NCBI GenBank assembly: GCA_030656145.1
Contig: JAUSOF010000016.1
Coordinates: forward strand, 23,568-87,567
Origin: Pseudomonas sp.
GTDB taxonomy: Bacteria > Pseudomonadota > Gammaproteobacteria > Pseudomonadales > Pseudomonadaceae
Direction of reading: 5' to 3'
Length of the DNA stretch: 64,000 nucleotides
In this document: piece by piece, positions 28,876 through 37,658 of the stretch
Position numbering within the stretch: position 1 is the stretch's first letter
Layout of the letters: each line of letters starts with the position of its first letter
Notes under the pieces: model-generated
What the model saw: the letters and a program-made list of their open reading frames with translations, nothing else
Database searches by the model: none
What the model was told of the DNA's origin: nothing
Translations under genes and position numbers: made by a program

Positions 28876-30279
28876 CTAACTGGCAAACAGATACGCCTCC
28901 ACATCCATACCGGCATCGCGCATCTGCGCCAGCTTGTAACGCAGGGTGCGCGGGCTGATGCCCAGGCGCTCGGCGGCTTCTTTGCGCCGCCCACGCTCGG
29001 CACGCAGGATATCGATGATCATCTGAAACTCATGCCGGCGCAGGTCTTCACCCAGGGCGCCCGCCTCGGCCGCAACAACTTCCGGCACCACCGGCATGCT
29101 CGCCGGCACCACCGCCAGCAACGGCCTGGGCGCAGGCGCGAGACTGCCAACCGTCGCCGTCAGGCACAGATCCTGCGGCTGGATCAAGCCGCCCTGCTGC
29201 AGGATCAGCGCGCGCTGAATGGCGTTATCCAGCTCACGCACATTACCCGGCCAGGCATGGCCCACCAGACTCGCCTGCGCCTGCGGCGACAGACGAATAG
29301 GTGCGTGATTCATTTTTTTGACGTGCTTGGCCAGCAGCCGCTCGGCCAGCGGCAAAATATCAGCCGGGCGCTCGCGCAACGGCTGCCAGGCCAGCGGGAA
29401 CACCGACAGGCGATAGTAAAGGTCTTCCCGGAAGCGCCCCGCCGCCACTTCACCGGCCAGGTCGCGGTTACTGGTGGCCAGCACCCGAATATCCAGGCTG
29501 ATCGGCTTGCGCCCACCGACCCGCTCCACTTCACGCTCCTGCAGCACGCGCAACAACTTGGCCTGCAAGCCTTGCGGCATTTCAGAAATCTCATCGAGCA
29601 AAATGGTGCCGCCCTCGGCCAGCTCGAACTTGCCCGGCGCGCTGGCAATGGCGCCGGTGAACGACCCCTTCTCATGACCGAACAGGGTGGCCTCGAGCAT
29701 GTTGTCGGGGATCGCCGCGCAGTTGATCGCAATGAACGGTTTCGCCGCCCGTGGCGACTGCTGGTGAATGAACCGCGCCAACACTTCCTTGCCGGTACCG
29801 GACTCGCCGGTGATCAACACCGTCGAATCGCTCTGCGCCACCCGCGTCGCCAGCTCGAGCAATTGCACGCTGGACGGCTCCAGGGCCACCGGACCGTCCT
29901 GCTCGGCTGCCGACACACGCCCAAGGGCATGGCGGTCAACCAGGGCCAGCAGGGTTTTCGGCTCGAACGGCTTGACCAGATAATCCGCCGCACCCTGGCG
30001 TATCGCATCCACCGCACGTTCGACCGCCGCGAATGCAGTCATCAGCAGCACCGGCAGTTGCGGCTGGCGCTGACGAATCAGAGCCAACAACTGGTGACCG
30101 TCCATGCCCGGCATATTTACGTCACTGATCACCAGACCAAAGGGCTCCTGGGTCAAGGCCACCAATGCCGCCTCGGCACAATCCACCGCACGGTAATCGT
30201 GACCGCCCAGCGCCAGGGTATCGGCCAGGGCTTCGCGCAGGGAGCGGTCGTCTTCGACCAGCAGAACTTTGGCAGCCAT
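28876..30279 (-). CDS. fleR: RpoN-dependent response regulator FleR
   Basis: This is a 467-residue NtrC-type activator. The receiver has phospho-acceptor D53 (VISDVNMPGMDG) and K103; the AAA+ domain has Walker A GESGTGKE at 158-165 and Walker B GGTILLDEISEM; the C-terminal helix-turn-helix reads RRKEAAERLGISPRTLRYKL. The RpoN-contact loop reads GSFTGA (205-210) rather than the usual GAFTGA. FleR is phosphorylated by FleS and activates mid-class flagellar operons. Four bases separate it from fleS. Confidence 0.95.
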   Translation of the reverse strand: MAAKVLLVEDDRSLREALADTLALGGHDYRAVDCAEAALVALTQEPFGLVISDVNMPGMDGHQLLALIRQRQPQLPVLLMTAFAAVERAVDAIRQGAADYLVKPFEPKTLLALVDRHALGRVSAAEQDGPVALEPSSVQLLELATRVAQSDSTVLITGESGTGKEVLARFIHQQSPRAAKPFIAINCAAIPDNMLEATLFGHEKGSFTGAIASAPGKFELAEGGTILLDEISEMPQGLQAKLLRVLQEREVERVGGRKPISLDIRVLATSNRDLAGEVAAGRFREDLYYRLSVFPLAWQPLRERPADILPLAERLLAKHVKKMNHAPIRLSPQAQASLVGHAWPGNVRELDNAIQRALILQQGGLIQPQDLCLTATVGSLAPAPRPLLAVVPASMPVVPEVVAAEAGALGEDLRRHEFQMIIDILRAERGRRKEAAERLGISPRTLRYKLAQMRDAGMDVEAYLFAS

Positions 30280-30283
30280 GGTG

Positions 30284-31501
30284 CTACTCCTGAATCAAGG
30301 GTTGTGCCGCGGGAATCAACGGCAAAATCAATAAGGCACAGGTACCGCGCGCAATCCGCGAGCGCATCTGCAGTTCGCCCTGATGGGCGCGCGCCACGGC
30401 CTTGACCACGGCCAGGCCGAGGCCGGTACCGGTGGTCTTGGTGGTAAAGAAAGGTTCGCCCAGACGCGCCAGGGTGACGCGATCAATGCCCGGACCGCTG
30501 TCGCTGACAGACAGGCGCAGGCTGTTGCCGCGCTGGTACAGGTGAATCTTCAAGCGCACCTTGCGGCCGGCAGCCTGGATCGAATTCTCGATCAGGTTCA
30601 GCACGGTGCCGACCAGGGTGTCGCGGTTGCACAGCAACTCGCCGTCACGGCTGTCGCATTGCCAGCGCACGTTCATGCCGCGCACATGAGGCTCAGCTGC
30701 CGCCTGCAGCGCCTCGAACAATGCCTTGGGCGTCAGGCGATCCGGCAGCGGCAGATCGCCACGGGCGAAGATCAGCATGTCGCGTACCTGATGCTCCAGC
30801 TCATGCAGGCGCTCTTTCAAACGCCCGGCGAAGCGCTGCTGCTGCTCGACCGGCAACACCTGCTCGGTCAAATGGCTGGCATACAGCAATGCCGCCGACA
30901 ACGGCGTACGAATCTGATGCGCCAGGGACGCAACCATGCGCCCCAGCGCAGACAAGCGCTCATGCCGCGCCAGCTGATCCTGCAGGCGCCGGGTTTCTGT
31001 CAGGTCGGTGAGCAGCACCAACTGACCCGGCTCGCCTTGCAACGAACGAGTGGCAATCGACAGGCGTCGACCGTCTTTCAGGGAAATCTCGTGGCCATCG
31101 TCCTCACGCGGGGCGAAGTTGCGCGCAATAATCTGCCGCCAGAGCATGCCGAGCAGCGGCAAACCGAGCAGACTGCGCGCCACCGGATTGGCTTCACGCA
31201 CCACGCCCTGCCCGTCAATCACGATCACCCCACCCGGCAGCAGATCCAGCAGACTTTGCAGGCGGTAGGCCAGGCGTTCCTTCTCGGCCAGCTCCTGCAT
31301 GCGCTGGGCGCTGACCAGGGCCAACTGCCCCTTCAACTCGGCAACCCGATCCTCCAGCATGCTGTAGGACTCGCTGAACTGAGTCGACATCTGGTTGAAC
31401 CGCGCAAAAGCCTGCTCCAGGCTCGCGCGATTGGTCAGCTCCTGCGGGGCGGCAGGCTCGAGTTCAGCATGTGGGGTGGGTTGAGCGTTGGGCTTCATCA
31501 T
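30284..31501 (-). CDS. fleS: Flagellar sensor histidine kinase FleS
   Basis: This 405-residue soluble kinase has no transmembrane segment. A coiled-coil stretch (about 30-80) precedes a PAS domain (about 85-170, LLDLLPGGVIVIDGQGVVREANPVA), then the HisKA helix with phosphorylated His195 (SLAHQIRTPLS) and HATPase boxes (NLIENSIQAA, VSDSGPGIDR, FFTTKTTGTGLGLAV). It phosphorylates FleR. The first ATG (31501) is followed by a second one immediately; either may be used. Confidence 0.94.
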   Translation of the reverse strand: MMKPNAQPTPHAELEPAAPQELTNRASLEQAFARFNQMSTQFSESYSMLEDRVAELKGQLALVSAQRMQELAEKERLAYRLQSLLDLLPGGVIVIDGQGVVREANPVARSLLGLPLLGMLWRQIIARNFAPREDDGHEISLKDGRRLSIATRSLQGEPGQLVLLTDLTETRRLQDQLARHERLSALGRMVASLAHQIRTPLSAALLYASHLTEQVLPVEQQQRFAGRLKERLHELEHQVRDMLIFARGDLPLPDRLTPKALFEALQAAAEPHVRGMNVRWQCDSRDGELLCNRDTLVGTVLNLIENSIQAAGRKVRLKIHLYQRGNSLRLSVSDSGPGIDRVTLARLGEPFFTTKTTGTGLGLAVVKAVARAHQGELQMRSRIARGTCALLILPLIPAAQPLIQE

Positions 31502-31551
31502 TTTCTCTCGCCTGGCGAGCCGTCATAAGACAGTCAGTTAGCAGAGAGTTA

Positions 31552-31566
31552 GCAATACCCGTGCCT
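31552..31566 (-). promoter_or_regulatory. RpoN promoter of fleSR
   Basis: The minus strand reads AGGCAC-GGGTA-TTGC: one change from the TGGCAC-N5-TTGC consensus at the first base, with exact spacing. It lies 51 bp upstream of fleS. FleQ with RpoN is the known activator of fleSR. Confidence 0.8.
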
Positions 31567-31689
31567 AAAAATAATTCGTTTGTATTCAATGACTTGAAAA
31601 ACAAGCCAGCAAAATACGTCAAAGCCCCGGCTGTATTGAACCCAGCAGCGCCAAGACCCTGACTCGGCGAGCGCGGGCTGACGTCAGCC

Positions 31690-32430
31690 TGGAATATCCA
31701 GTCGCGGACAAGTCCCCTCCCACAAGAGCAGCGCCGTAGGAGGGGCCTTGGCCGCGAACCGTGGCGAGGGCAACATCCAGACCCGTAGGATGGGTTAGCC
31801 GCCACAGAGCATTGATCAAGGCCGCGTTTTGCGTGCGGCGTAACCCATCAGCTGCGGCGTACCGGCTGACGCCATGTTGGGTTACGCGGCGGTTCAAGGC
31901 TGTATTTGATTGAGGAAAGATGCCCGCCGCTAACCCAACCTACGGGCTGCGGGCTTGCGATCGAAGCAGATCCGTAGACGGACTGCAGGCTTACGGCCGA
32001 AGCAGATCCGTAGGATGGGTTAGCCGCCACAGCGCTTTGATCAAGGCCGCGTTTTGCGTGCGGCGTAACCCATCAGCTGCGGCGTGCCGGCCGACGCTAT
32101 GTTGGGTTACGCGGCGACTCAAGACTGCATTTGATTCAAAAAAGGTGCCCGCCGCTAACCCAACCTACGGACTGCGCACTCTCGGCTCTTGTGGGAGGGG
32201 TCGGCAGGCGTTCCGAGGTTTTGCTGGATGGCTGGGCTGCGCAGGTCGAAGTTCGTAGGATGTGTTGAGCGAAGCGATACCCATCGAGCGATCTCTGCCT
32301 GTACCTGCTGGCAGAGCGCCACGAAACCCAACACAGCGGCAGCACACTCAAGACCTTTGTCGGGTTACGCCGCGACAAGACTGCGGCGATACGCACGATA
32401 CTGCGTCGCCGCTAACCCAACGGACTGTGG
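31690..32430. repeat. Repeat cluster between fleS and fleQ, including two 163-bp direct copies
   Basis: No gene is seen in this gap of about 940 bp. A REP-like palindrome (about 31700-31760; GCGGACAAGTCCCCTCCCAC with GAGGGGCCTTGGCCGCGAAC) is followed by two nearly identical 163-bp elements, 31783-31945 and 32008-32170. Each begins CCGTAGGATGGG and ends CCCAACCTACGG and contains an inner palindrome (GGCGTAACCCATC and TGTTGGGTTACGCGGCG). A further diverged stretch to 32430 carries GTAGGATGTGTTGAGCG, CGAAACCCAACACAGCGG and CGCCGCTAACCCAACGG pieces. Confidence 0.85.
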
Positions 32431-32444
32431 CCGGCCCTAAGGCA

Positions 32445-33917
32445 TCAGTCTTCCAGCAGCTCGTCTTCGCGGCGGCTCATGCCGTACTTGCGCATTTTTT
32501 CGACCAGGGTGGTGCGGCGAATGCGCAAGCGTTCTGCGGCACGGGCAACCACACCGTTGGCGTCGTCGAGCGCCTGCTGGATCAAGCCCTGTTCGAGGCT
32601 GCCCAGGTAGTCCTTCAGATCAAGGCCTTCGGCTGGCAGCATGGCAGGCGTATTGACCCCCGGCAGCCCGGCGATGATGGCCGCACGCTCTTCCAGGTCT
32701 TCACGCAGGCTGGCGGTCAAATCCTCGTCTTCGTCGTCGACATGGCGGAATTTCTTCGGCAGCTCACCCACGCCGATCACCCCATAGGGGTGCATGATCG
32801 CCATGCGCTCGACCAGGTTGGCCAGCTCGCGCACGTTGCCCGCCCAGTCGTGGCGACACAGCGACATGATCGCCGCGGAGTTGAAGCGAATCGAGCCGCG
32901 CTTCTCGTGCTCCATGCGCGAGATCAGCTCGTTCATCAACAGAGGGATATCTTCGATACGCTCGCGCAGCGGCGCCATCTCGATGGGGAATACATTCAGC
33001 CGGTAGTAGAGATCCTCGCGGAAACTGCCCGCCTCGATCATCTCTTCCAGATTCTTATGGGTCGCCGCGATGATGCGCACGTCCGCATTTTGCGTCTTGT
33101 TGCCGCCGACCCGCTCGTAGGTGCGTTCTTGCAGCACACGCAGCAGCTTGACCTGCATCGACAGGGGCATGTCGCCAATTTCATCGAGAAACAGAGTGCC
33201 GCCATTGGCCAACTCGAAACGCCCGGCGCGGCTGGTGATCGCCCCGGTAAAGGCGCCCTTCTCATGGCCAAACAGTTCGCTTTCCAGCAACTCCGCGGGG
33301 ATCGCGCCACAGTTGATCGGCACGAACGGTCCGTCACGACGCTTGGAGTGATAGTGCAGGTTGCGCGCCACCACCTCTTTCCCGGTGCCCGACTCGCCGA
33401 GGATCAGCACGCTGGCCTCGGTATCGGCTACCTGCTGCATCATCTGCCGCACCTGCTGAATCGCACGACTGGTGCCTACCAGGCTGCGGAACAGATTCGG
33501 CTCACGCTGGCGACCGCGCTCGCGCGCCTGGTCGTACATCTCGCGATAGACCTGCGCACGGTGCAGGGAATCCAGCAATTTGTTGTAGCTAAGCGGCATC
33601 TCCAGAGTCGCCAGCACGCGGCGACGGGAGTCTTCTGGCCACTCGGCAGGCGCATGCTCGTCAATCAGCAGGGTCGGCAAAAACTCGTCCCAGCCAGCCG
33701 TTTGCTTGAGCATCTCAAGAACACCGCCCTTGGCCTGTACGTCACCAAGCACCAGGCTGAGCACCTCTCGACTGGAGGCCAGCTGAGCGACCGCATCCTT
33801 CCAGTCGTGGCTACCACACGCGAGATGATCTTCACCCAGGAAATTCAGGATCACCGTCAAATCACGACGACGCTCGCTGTCATCATCAATCAGCAGAATT
33901 TTCGTTTCACGCCACAT
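32445..33917 (-). CDS. fleQ: Master flagellar transcriptional activator FleQ
   Basis: This 490-residue RpoN activator has a degenerate receiver (about 1-115, lacking the normal phospho-acceptor pocket: [11 protein letters not shown]), the c-di-GMP-linked LFRS motif at 142-145, AAA+ domain with Walker A GESGTGKE at 174-181, GAFTGA at 221-226, and the C-terminal helix-turn-helix [20 protein letters not shown]. It activates the fli, flh, flg and fleSR operons and is restrained by FleN. ATG 33917 gives [13 protein letters not shown]; an 18-codon extension has no ribosome site. Confidence 0.96.
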   Translation of the reverse strand: MWRETKILLIDDDSERRRDLTVILNFLGEDHLACGSHDWKDAVAQLASSREVLSLVLGDVQAKGGVLEMLKQTAGWDEFLPTLLIDEHAPAEWPEDSRRRVLATLEMPLSYNKLLDSLHRAQVYREMYDQARERGRQREPNLFRSLVGTSRAIQQVRQMMQQVADTEASVLILGESGTGKEVVARNLHYHSKRRDGPFVPINCGAIPAELLESELFGHEKGAFTGAITSRAGRFELANGGTLFLDEIGDMPLSMQVKLLRVLQERTYERVGGNKTQNADVRIIAATHKNLEEMIEAGSFREDLYYRLNVFPIEMAPLRERIEDIPLLMNELISRMEHEKRGSIRFNSAAIMSLCRHDWAGNVRELANLVERMAIMHPYGVIGVGELPKKFRHVDDEDEDLTASLREDLEERAAIIAGLPGVNTPAMLPAEGLDLKDYLGSLEQGLIQQALDDANGVVARAAERLRIRRTTLVEKMRKYGMSRREDELLED

Positions 33918-33992
33918 AATTTTGATTTGATCCTGGGAGCGAACAGAAGCGCACTTTGTCGAATATGACAATTACGCTGGCAATTGGCCGCT

Positions 33993-34021
33993 AGTAAAGT
34001 CAATTCCGCGCGAATAGTCAA
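33993..34021 (-). promoter_or_regulatory. Candidate sigma-70 promoter of fleQ
   Basis: The minus strand shows TTGACT, a 17-bp spacer and TTTACT (5/6 and 4/6 matches), 76 bp before the fleQ start. No RpoN site is seen here, in line with the known sigma-70 expression of fleQ. Several direct CAATT words lie around it, whose meaning is unknown. Confidence 0.45.
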
Positions 34022-34097
34022 TTTTATGGCGTGCTTTTTTTGAGTTGCCCGACCAATTGACTGAGCGATGGTTTGCAAAAAGGGGGACATCAGCTTT

Positions 34098-34440
34098 GCA
34101 TAAATCGCTCGATGGGTATCGCTGCGCTCATCCTACGCGGCCCGCACATCCTACGAACTGTACCTACTCCGTAGGATGGGTTAGCCGCCAAGTAGCTTCG
34201 ATCAGGCCGCGACGTACCTGCAGCGTAACCCATCGGCCTGCCGACACATTTGCCAAGGGTTGGTCTGCGGGCATAAATCGCTCGATGGGTATCGCTACGC
34301 TCATCCTACGCGGCCCGCACATCCTACGAACTGTACCTACTCCGTAGGATGGGTTAGCCGCCAGATAGCTTCGATCAAGGCTGCGCATTACCTGCGGCGT
34401 AACCCATCGAGTGCGGCAGACCGGCTGGCGACAAACCCGG
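34098..34440. repeat. Two 173-bp direct repeats between fleQ and fliT
   Basis: Matching points (GCATAAATCGCTCGATGGG at 34098 and 34271) give a 173-bp period. Each unit joins the short repeat CGATGGGTATCGCTRCGCTC, a shared segment with TCCTACGCGGCCCGCACATC and CGAACTGTACCTACTCCGTA, and a half-palindrome (GGATGGGTTAGCCGCCA to CGTAACCCATCG). The hairpin lies just downstream of the fliT stop in the direction of transcription. Confidence 0.85.
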
Positions 34441-34458
34441 CAAGCCACTGCTACCCCA

Positions 34459-34755
34459 TCAACCGAACAGCTGGTAAACCTTGGCCCCTTGCTGGGCCTG
34501 GTTCAGTTGCTTGAGCTCGCCGGCTAGGCGCCGCTGCTCCGACTGGCAGACATCAACCAGCTCGCGATACAGGTCAAGTAACTCCTGCATGCGCGCACGC
34601 AACAGGTCTTCGTCCTGCACGACCTCAACCATGGCTTCGTCAACGGCTTGGCGGCACTGTACATCCAGTTCGCCGATGGCCGCCCAATCCTGGGCAGCCA
34701 GGGCGTCGCGCAAGGCGCTCCCCGTCTTTTCCAAGCGCTGGACAGATGAACTCAT
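34459..34755 (-). CDS. fliT: FliT-like flagellar chaperone
   Basis: This 98-residue all-helical protein (MSSSVQRLEKTGSALRDAL... ending AQQGAKVYQLFG) lies directly after two fliS genes and before fleQ, the position of the small fliT/fleP-type gene in other pseudomonads. FliT-like proteins chaperone the cap protein FliD. Identification rests on position, size and helical composition rather than a strong motif. Start ATG 34755 lies 29 bp after the fliS2 stop. The 11-codon upstream extension overlaps that gene and is less likely. Confidence 0.65.
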   Translation of the reverse strand: MSSSVQRLEKTGSALRDALAAQDWAAIGELDVQCRQAVDEAMVEVVQDEDLLRARMQELLDLYRELVDVCQSEQRRLAGELKQLNQAQQGAKVYQLFG

Positions 34756-34784
34756 TAACGTGCTCCTTAAAGCGTCGGCCACTA

Positions 34785-35165
34785 TCACTGACCGATCGCG
34801 TCCCAGCCTGTTTTTACATCACGCAACAGCCCCGCCACTTCATCAAGCTGCGCGGCGTCGTTTTTCACATTCGCCTCAAGCAGACGAGAAACCATGTACT
34901 GGTACAAACGATCCAGATTAGCTGCCAACTCGCCGCCCTGTTGCAAATTCAGGCTTGCGCGCAGGCCACCGATAATGCCGATGGCTTTACCGATCAGCTC
35001 GCCCTTCATTGCCGTCTGCTGACGCTCCATGGCACCACGCGCCTGAGCGATACGGGTAAGACCGCCTTCCATCAACATCTGGATCAACCGATGGGGGCTG
35101 GCGTCCACGGCCTGGGCCTGGGTGTTGACGCTTTGATACTGCTTCATGGCCGACATCGCGTTCAT
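34785..35165 (-). CDS. fliS: Flagellin chaperone FliS, second paralogue
   Basis: This 126-residue FliS-family protein shows the helical pattern VDASPHRLIQMLMEGGLTRIAQARGAM and GELAANLDRLYQYMVSRLLEAN. FliS binds the C-terminal helix of flagellin to stop premature polymerisation. It is clearly related to, but quite different from, the FliS encoded 160 bp upstream (shared GLG.S.NL-GGELA-NLD-LY-YM framework). ATG 35165; further ATGs at codons 4 and 7 are possible. Confidence 0.88.
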   Translation of the reverse strand: MNAMSAMKQYQSVNTQAQAVDASPHRLIQMLMEGGLTRIAQARGAMERQQTAMKGELIGKAIGIIGGLRASLNLQQGGELAANLDRLYQYMVSRLLEANVKNDAAQLDEVAGLLRDVKTGWDAIGQ

Positions 35166-35324
35166 GCTGAATGTACTCCGGGGTAGTGCGGGAATACTTC
35201 ATGTATCGGCAGTTCCGGCAGCAGCTTTAGGGCTATGTGGAAATAACGTAATCAATTGATTTAAATCGTTAAACAGCGCGCAGATCGACCACGCATACCG
35301 ATTGCAGGCCTGGCACGGCGCACC

Positions 35325-35708
35325 CTACAGTGCGGGCTCGACTTCAGGCCCGATCGCGCTCCAGGCATCGCGTATCTGCACCAGCAAGCCCTGCACTTCT
35401 TCCAGGCTCTGCGCCGTCTTGTCCAACGCCACACCGGCCAGGCGCCGGGTCATGTAGTCGTACAACGAATCGAGGTTTTCTGCCAGTTCGCCGCCGAGCT
35501 GTTTGTCCAGGCTGCCCTGCAGAATACCGATGATCGACAGCGTGGTGCCTACCGCCTCGCCACGTACACCCGGGTTACCTTGTGCTTGCGCCAGCAATGC
35601 CTGGGCAATACGCTCCAGCGCGCCATCGAGCAACAATTGCACGGCATGGTAAGGGCTGACTTCCTGGCTGACTTTAACGGCCTTGTAAGTATCGATTGGT
35701 TTGTTCAC
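35325..35708 (-). CDS. fliS: Flagellin chaperone FliS, first paralogue
   Basis: This 127-residue FliS has [23 protein letters not shown], then [27 protein letters not shown]. The start codon is GTG (35708), three bases after the fliD stop, with AGGA nine bases upstream, so it is probably translated with fliD. Having two fliS genes in tandem suggests division of labour, perhaps one for flagellin and one for another late substrate. Confidence 0.9.
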   Translation of the reverse strand: MNKPIDTYKAVKVSQEVSPYHAVQLLLDGALERIAQALLAQAQGNPGVRGEAVGTTLSIIGILQGSLDKQLGGELAENLDSLYDYMTRRLAGVALDKTAQSLEEVQGLLVQIRDAWSAIGPEVEPAL

Positions 35709-35711
35709 GGT

Positions 35712-37121
35712 TTACTTATCCTTTCTCACGACGCCGGGCAGATTATCAAGGGCACTGCTCAGCCAGCCGCTAGTAGTGGTCAATTGAGCTACCAACGAGT
35801 CCATGGCATTGAATTGCGAATATAAACGAGCTTGTAGCTGATCAACCCGACGGGTGAGCGTTTCGCGCTGTTCATCGATACTGCTAACAGTTTTTTGCAG
35901 GCCGCTCACGCGCTGATCGAGCACGCCACCGGATTTGGCAAAACTATCGACACGCTTATCAAGACGCTTCATCAGCCCCTCATCACCCGCAAAGAACACC
36001 CCGACAGCGTCGTAGTTATCTGCTAGGGCAGTGGCCAACTTGGCATCATCAATTTTCAGGGTGCCGTCTCTTTGCGTGGTAATGCCCAGATCAGTCAGCA
36101 TGCGCACGCCATCGGGGCCAAGCGGTGAGGTCAACTCACTGCGCATGTTAGCCAGTACGTTGCGCACACTGGCATCGCCCACCAAACCACCGGTCACCGG
36201 CGGTTTGCCGTCACCCACCGGGATGATACCGGTCAAGGTATTGGTGGTGCCGATCAGCGAATTGTAGGCCTCGACGAACTTCTTGATATTGTTTGTAACC
36301 CCGGTGCGATCCTGGGCCACGGTCACGGTTACCGTCTTGTCCGTGTCGGCAGCCAGAAGATTGAACGTAACATCGGGAATGGCATCCGTGATGGTATTGG
36401 TTGCACTCTGCAACTGCAGGCCATCAATGCTGAACACCGCGTTGGCCGAAGACTCCAGCACACCACTTTGGTCGGCAAAGTCAGGTGCGTCTTTGTCCAG
36501 CATGACGCTGCCTATCTCGAGACTTTCCAAGCCCACGCCTGCACTGATCTGCACATTTTTATCAGCACCGGTATTGCTTGAGGTCATCACCAGACGCGCC
36601 TTGCCGTCCACCGGATTGGTCACCAAATTGGCGCTGATACCGCTGTCTTTCAGGCCGGCATTCAAGGCGTCGCGCACTTCACTCAGGCTAGCACCGGCCT
36701 TGATCGCCACCTCAATACCCGCATCGTCTGCACCGAGCTTGACCGTCAAGGAGCCAGCCGACCCGGTAATAAAACTACCCTCCAGCGCGCGACTGGCGGT
36801 TTTACTGCCGCTGGCCAGGCTTTCAATTTTTACGCTGTAGCTACCTGCTTGGGCAGTTTTTGCCGCGCTGACACTTAACAGCGTGTTGTTGGACGATTTA
36901 GCCGAGCGGTTTTCGAATTGGCCGATATCGCTCAAGCCTTTCAGGGCAGTCTGGAAACTGCTCAGCGCACCGCGCAGTTGACCCAGGGCAGATATCTGGG
37001 TGGTGGTGGTTTTTTCCAGGCGGGCGAGTTGCGCTGCTTTCGGCGCCCTCTCCGCATTGACCAAGGCACCGACAATCGCGTCGATGTCCATGCCGGAACC
37101 AATACCCGTTATACCTGCCAT
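35712..37121 (-). CDS. fliD: Filament cap protein FliD
   Basis: This 469-residue cap protein has N-terminal MAGITGIGSGMDIDAIV with the usual coiled-coil helix after it, variable middle domains, and a C-terminal coiled coil (VSSIDEQRETLTRRVDQLQARLYSQFNAMDSLVAQL). It caps the growing filament and folds flagellin at the tip; in P. aeruginosa it also binds mucin. The start is ATG 37121 with GAGG eight bases upstream; an in-frame GTG three codons earlier overlaps that site. Confidence 0.95.
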   Translation of the reverse strand: MAGITGIGSGMDIDAIVGALVNAERAPKAAQLARLEKTTTTQISALGQLRGALSSFQTALKGLSDIGQFENRSAKSSNNTLLSVSAAKTAQAGSYSVKIESLASGSKTASRALEGSFITGSAGSLTVKLGADDAGIEVAIKAGASLSEVRDALNAGLKDSGISANLVTNPVDGKARLVMTSSNTGADKNVQISAGVGLESLEIGSVMLDKDAPDFADQSGVLESSANAVFSIDGLQLQSATNTITDAIPDVTFNLLAADTDKTVTVTVAQDRTGVTNNIKKFVEAYNSLIGTTNTLTGIIPVGDGKPPVTGGLVGDASVRNVLANMRSELTSPLGPDGVRMLTDLGITTQRDGTLKIDDAKLATALADNYDAVGVFFAGDEGLMKRLDKRVDSFAKSGGVLDQRVSGLQKTVSSIDEQRETLTRRVDQLQARLYSQFNAMDSLVAQLTTTSGWLSSALDNLPGVVRKDK

Positions 37122-37173
37122 GTTGCCCACCTCGTCAGGGGTTTGGCGTTTACGCCGTTAGCCCAACACGTAA

Positions 37174-37188
37174 TCAAGAAGCATGCCA
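37174..37188 (-). promoter_or_regulatory. Degenerate RpoN-like promoter of fliD
   Basis: The minus strand reads TGGCAT-GCTTC-TTGA: the -24 box is good but the -12 GC is GA, so strength is doubtful. It lies 53 bp before the fliD start and just after flaG. fliDS is RpoN-dependent in P. aeruginosa. Confidence 0.5.
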
Positions 37189-37200
37189 CTGCATACACAA

Positions 37201-37578
37201 TCAGGCTTCAGCCTTGAATAACAGGCTGCGTACCTCTTCCAGACTTTCGGCCAGGCGCAGCGCCTCTTCAGAGGGCATCTGCCGGATCACGTCGCCGGAG
37301 ACGCTATCCGTCACCTTGATCACCACCCGGCCACTGGAGTCATCCAGACTGAAGTTCAGATCGCGACGAATGCTTTGCACAAACCCCTCGATACTGGAAA
37401 CCGCCTTCTGCAAGGACTCGCGCTCAGCCTCGGCTGGCGCCACGGTTGGCAACGCTGCGCCAGCGCGAGGCTGCTCATGCTCAAGCAGCTCGCCAGCTGC
37501 AACAGGTGCTGCAGCTGGCGCCAGCTCACGCCCTTTAGGCACGGCAGCCGGTAGCGCGTTATTAAATGCAATATCCAT
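37201..37578 (-). CDS. flaG: FlaG family protein
   Basis: This 125-residue protein has an Ala/Pro-rich N-terminal half and the FlaG domain in the C-terminal half (SIRRDLNFSLDDSSGRVVIKV, SGDVIRQMPSEEALRLAESL). FlaG influences filament length in Pseudomonas. ATG 37578 has GAGG seven bases upstream. It sits between fliC and fliD as usual; the fliC terminator lies between fliC and flaG. Confidence 0.92.
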   Translation of the reverse strand: MDIAFNNALPAAVPKGRELAPAAAPVAAGELLEHEQPRAGAALPTVAPAEAERESLQKAVSSIEGFVQSIRRDLNFSLDDSSGRVVIKVTDSVSGDVIRQMPSEEALRLAESLEEVRSLLFKAEA

Positions 37579-37596
37579 CTCATCACCTCTCAATGG

Positions 37597-37630
37597 CAAA
37601 ACGGGGGAAAGTGCCAAGCACTTCCCCCCG
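37597..37630 (-). terminator. Intrinsic terminator after fliC
   Basis: On the minus strand GGGGGAAGTGC and GCACTTTCCCCC form an 11-12 bp stem with a loop of only a few bases, followed by GTTTTG. It lies about 30 bp after the fliC stop and before flaG, so it should limit flagellin-level transcription of flaG. Confidence 0.85.
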
Positions 37631-37658
37631 CAGCCTATTGCAGACCTTGCTGGTCAGT

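Noticed and set aside
31783..32170. Possible CRISPR array
   Set aside because: The repeats are long (163 bp), only two full copies, palindromic and separated by unequal non-spacer sequence; no cas gene nearby.
33918..33971. 18-codon N-terminal extension of fleQ
   Set aside because: No ribosome site; FleQ relatives begin with [13 protein letters not shown].
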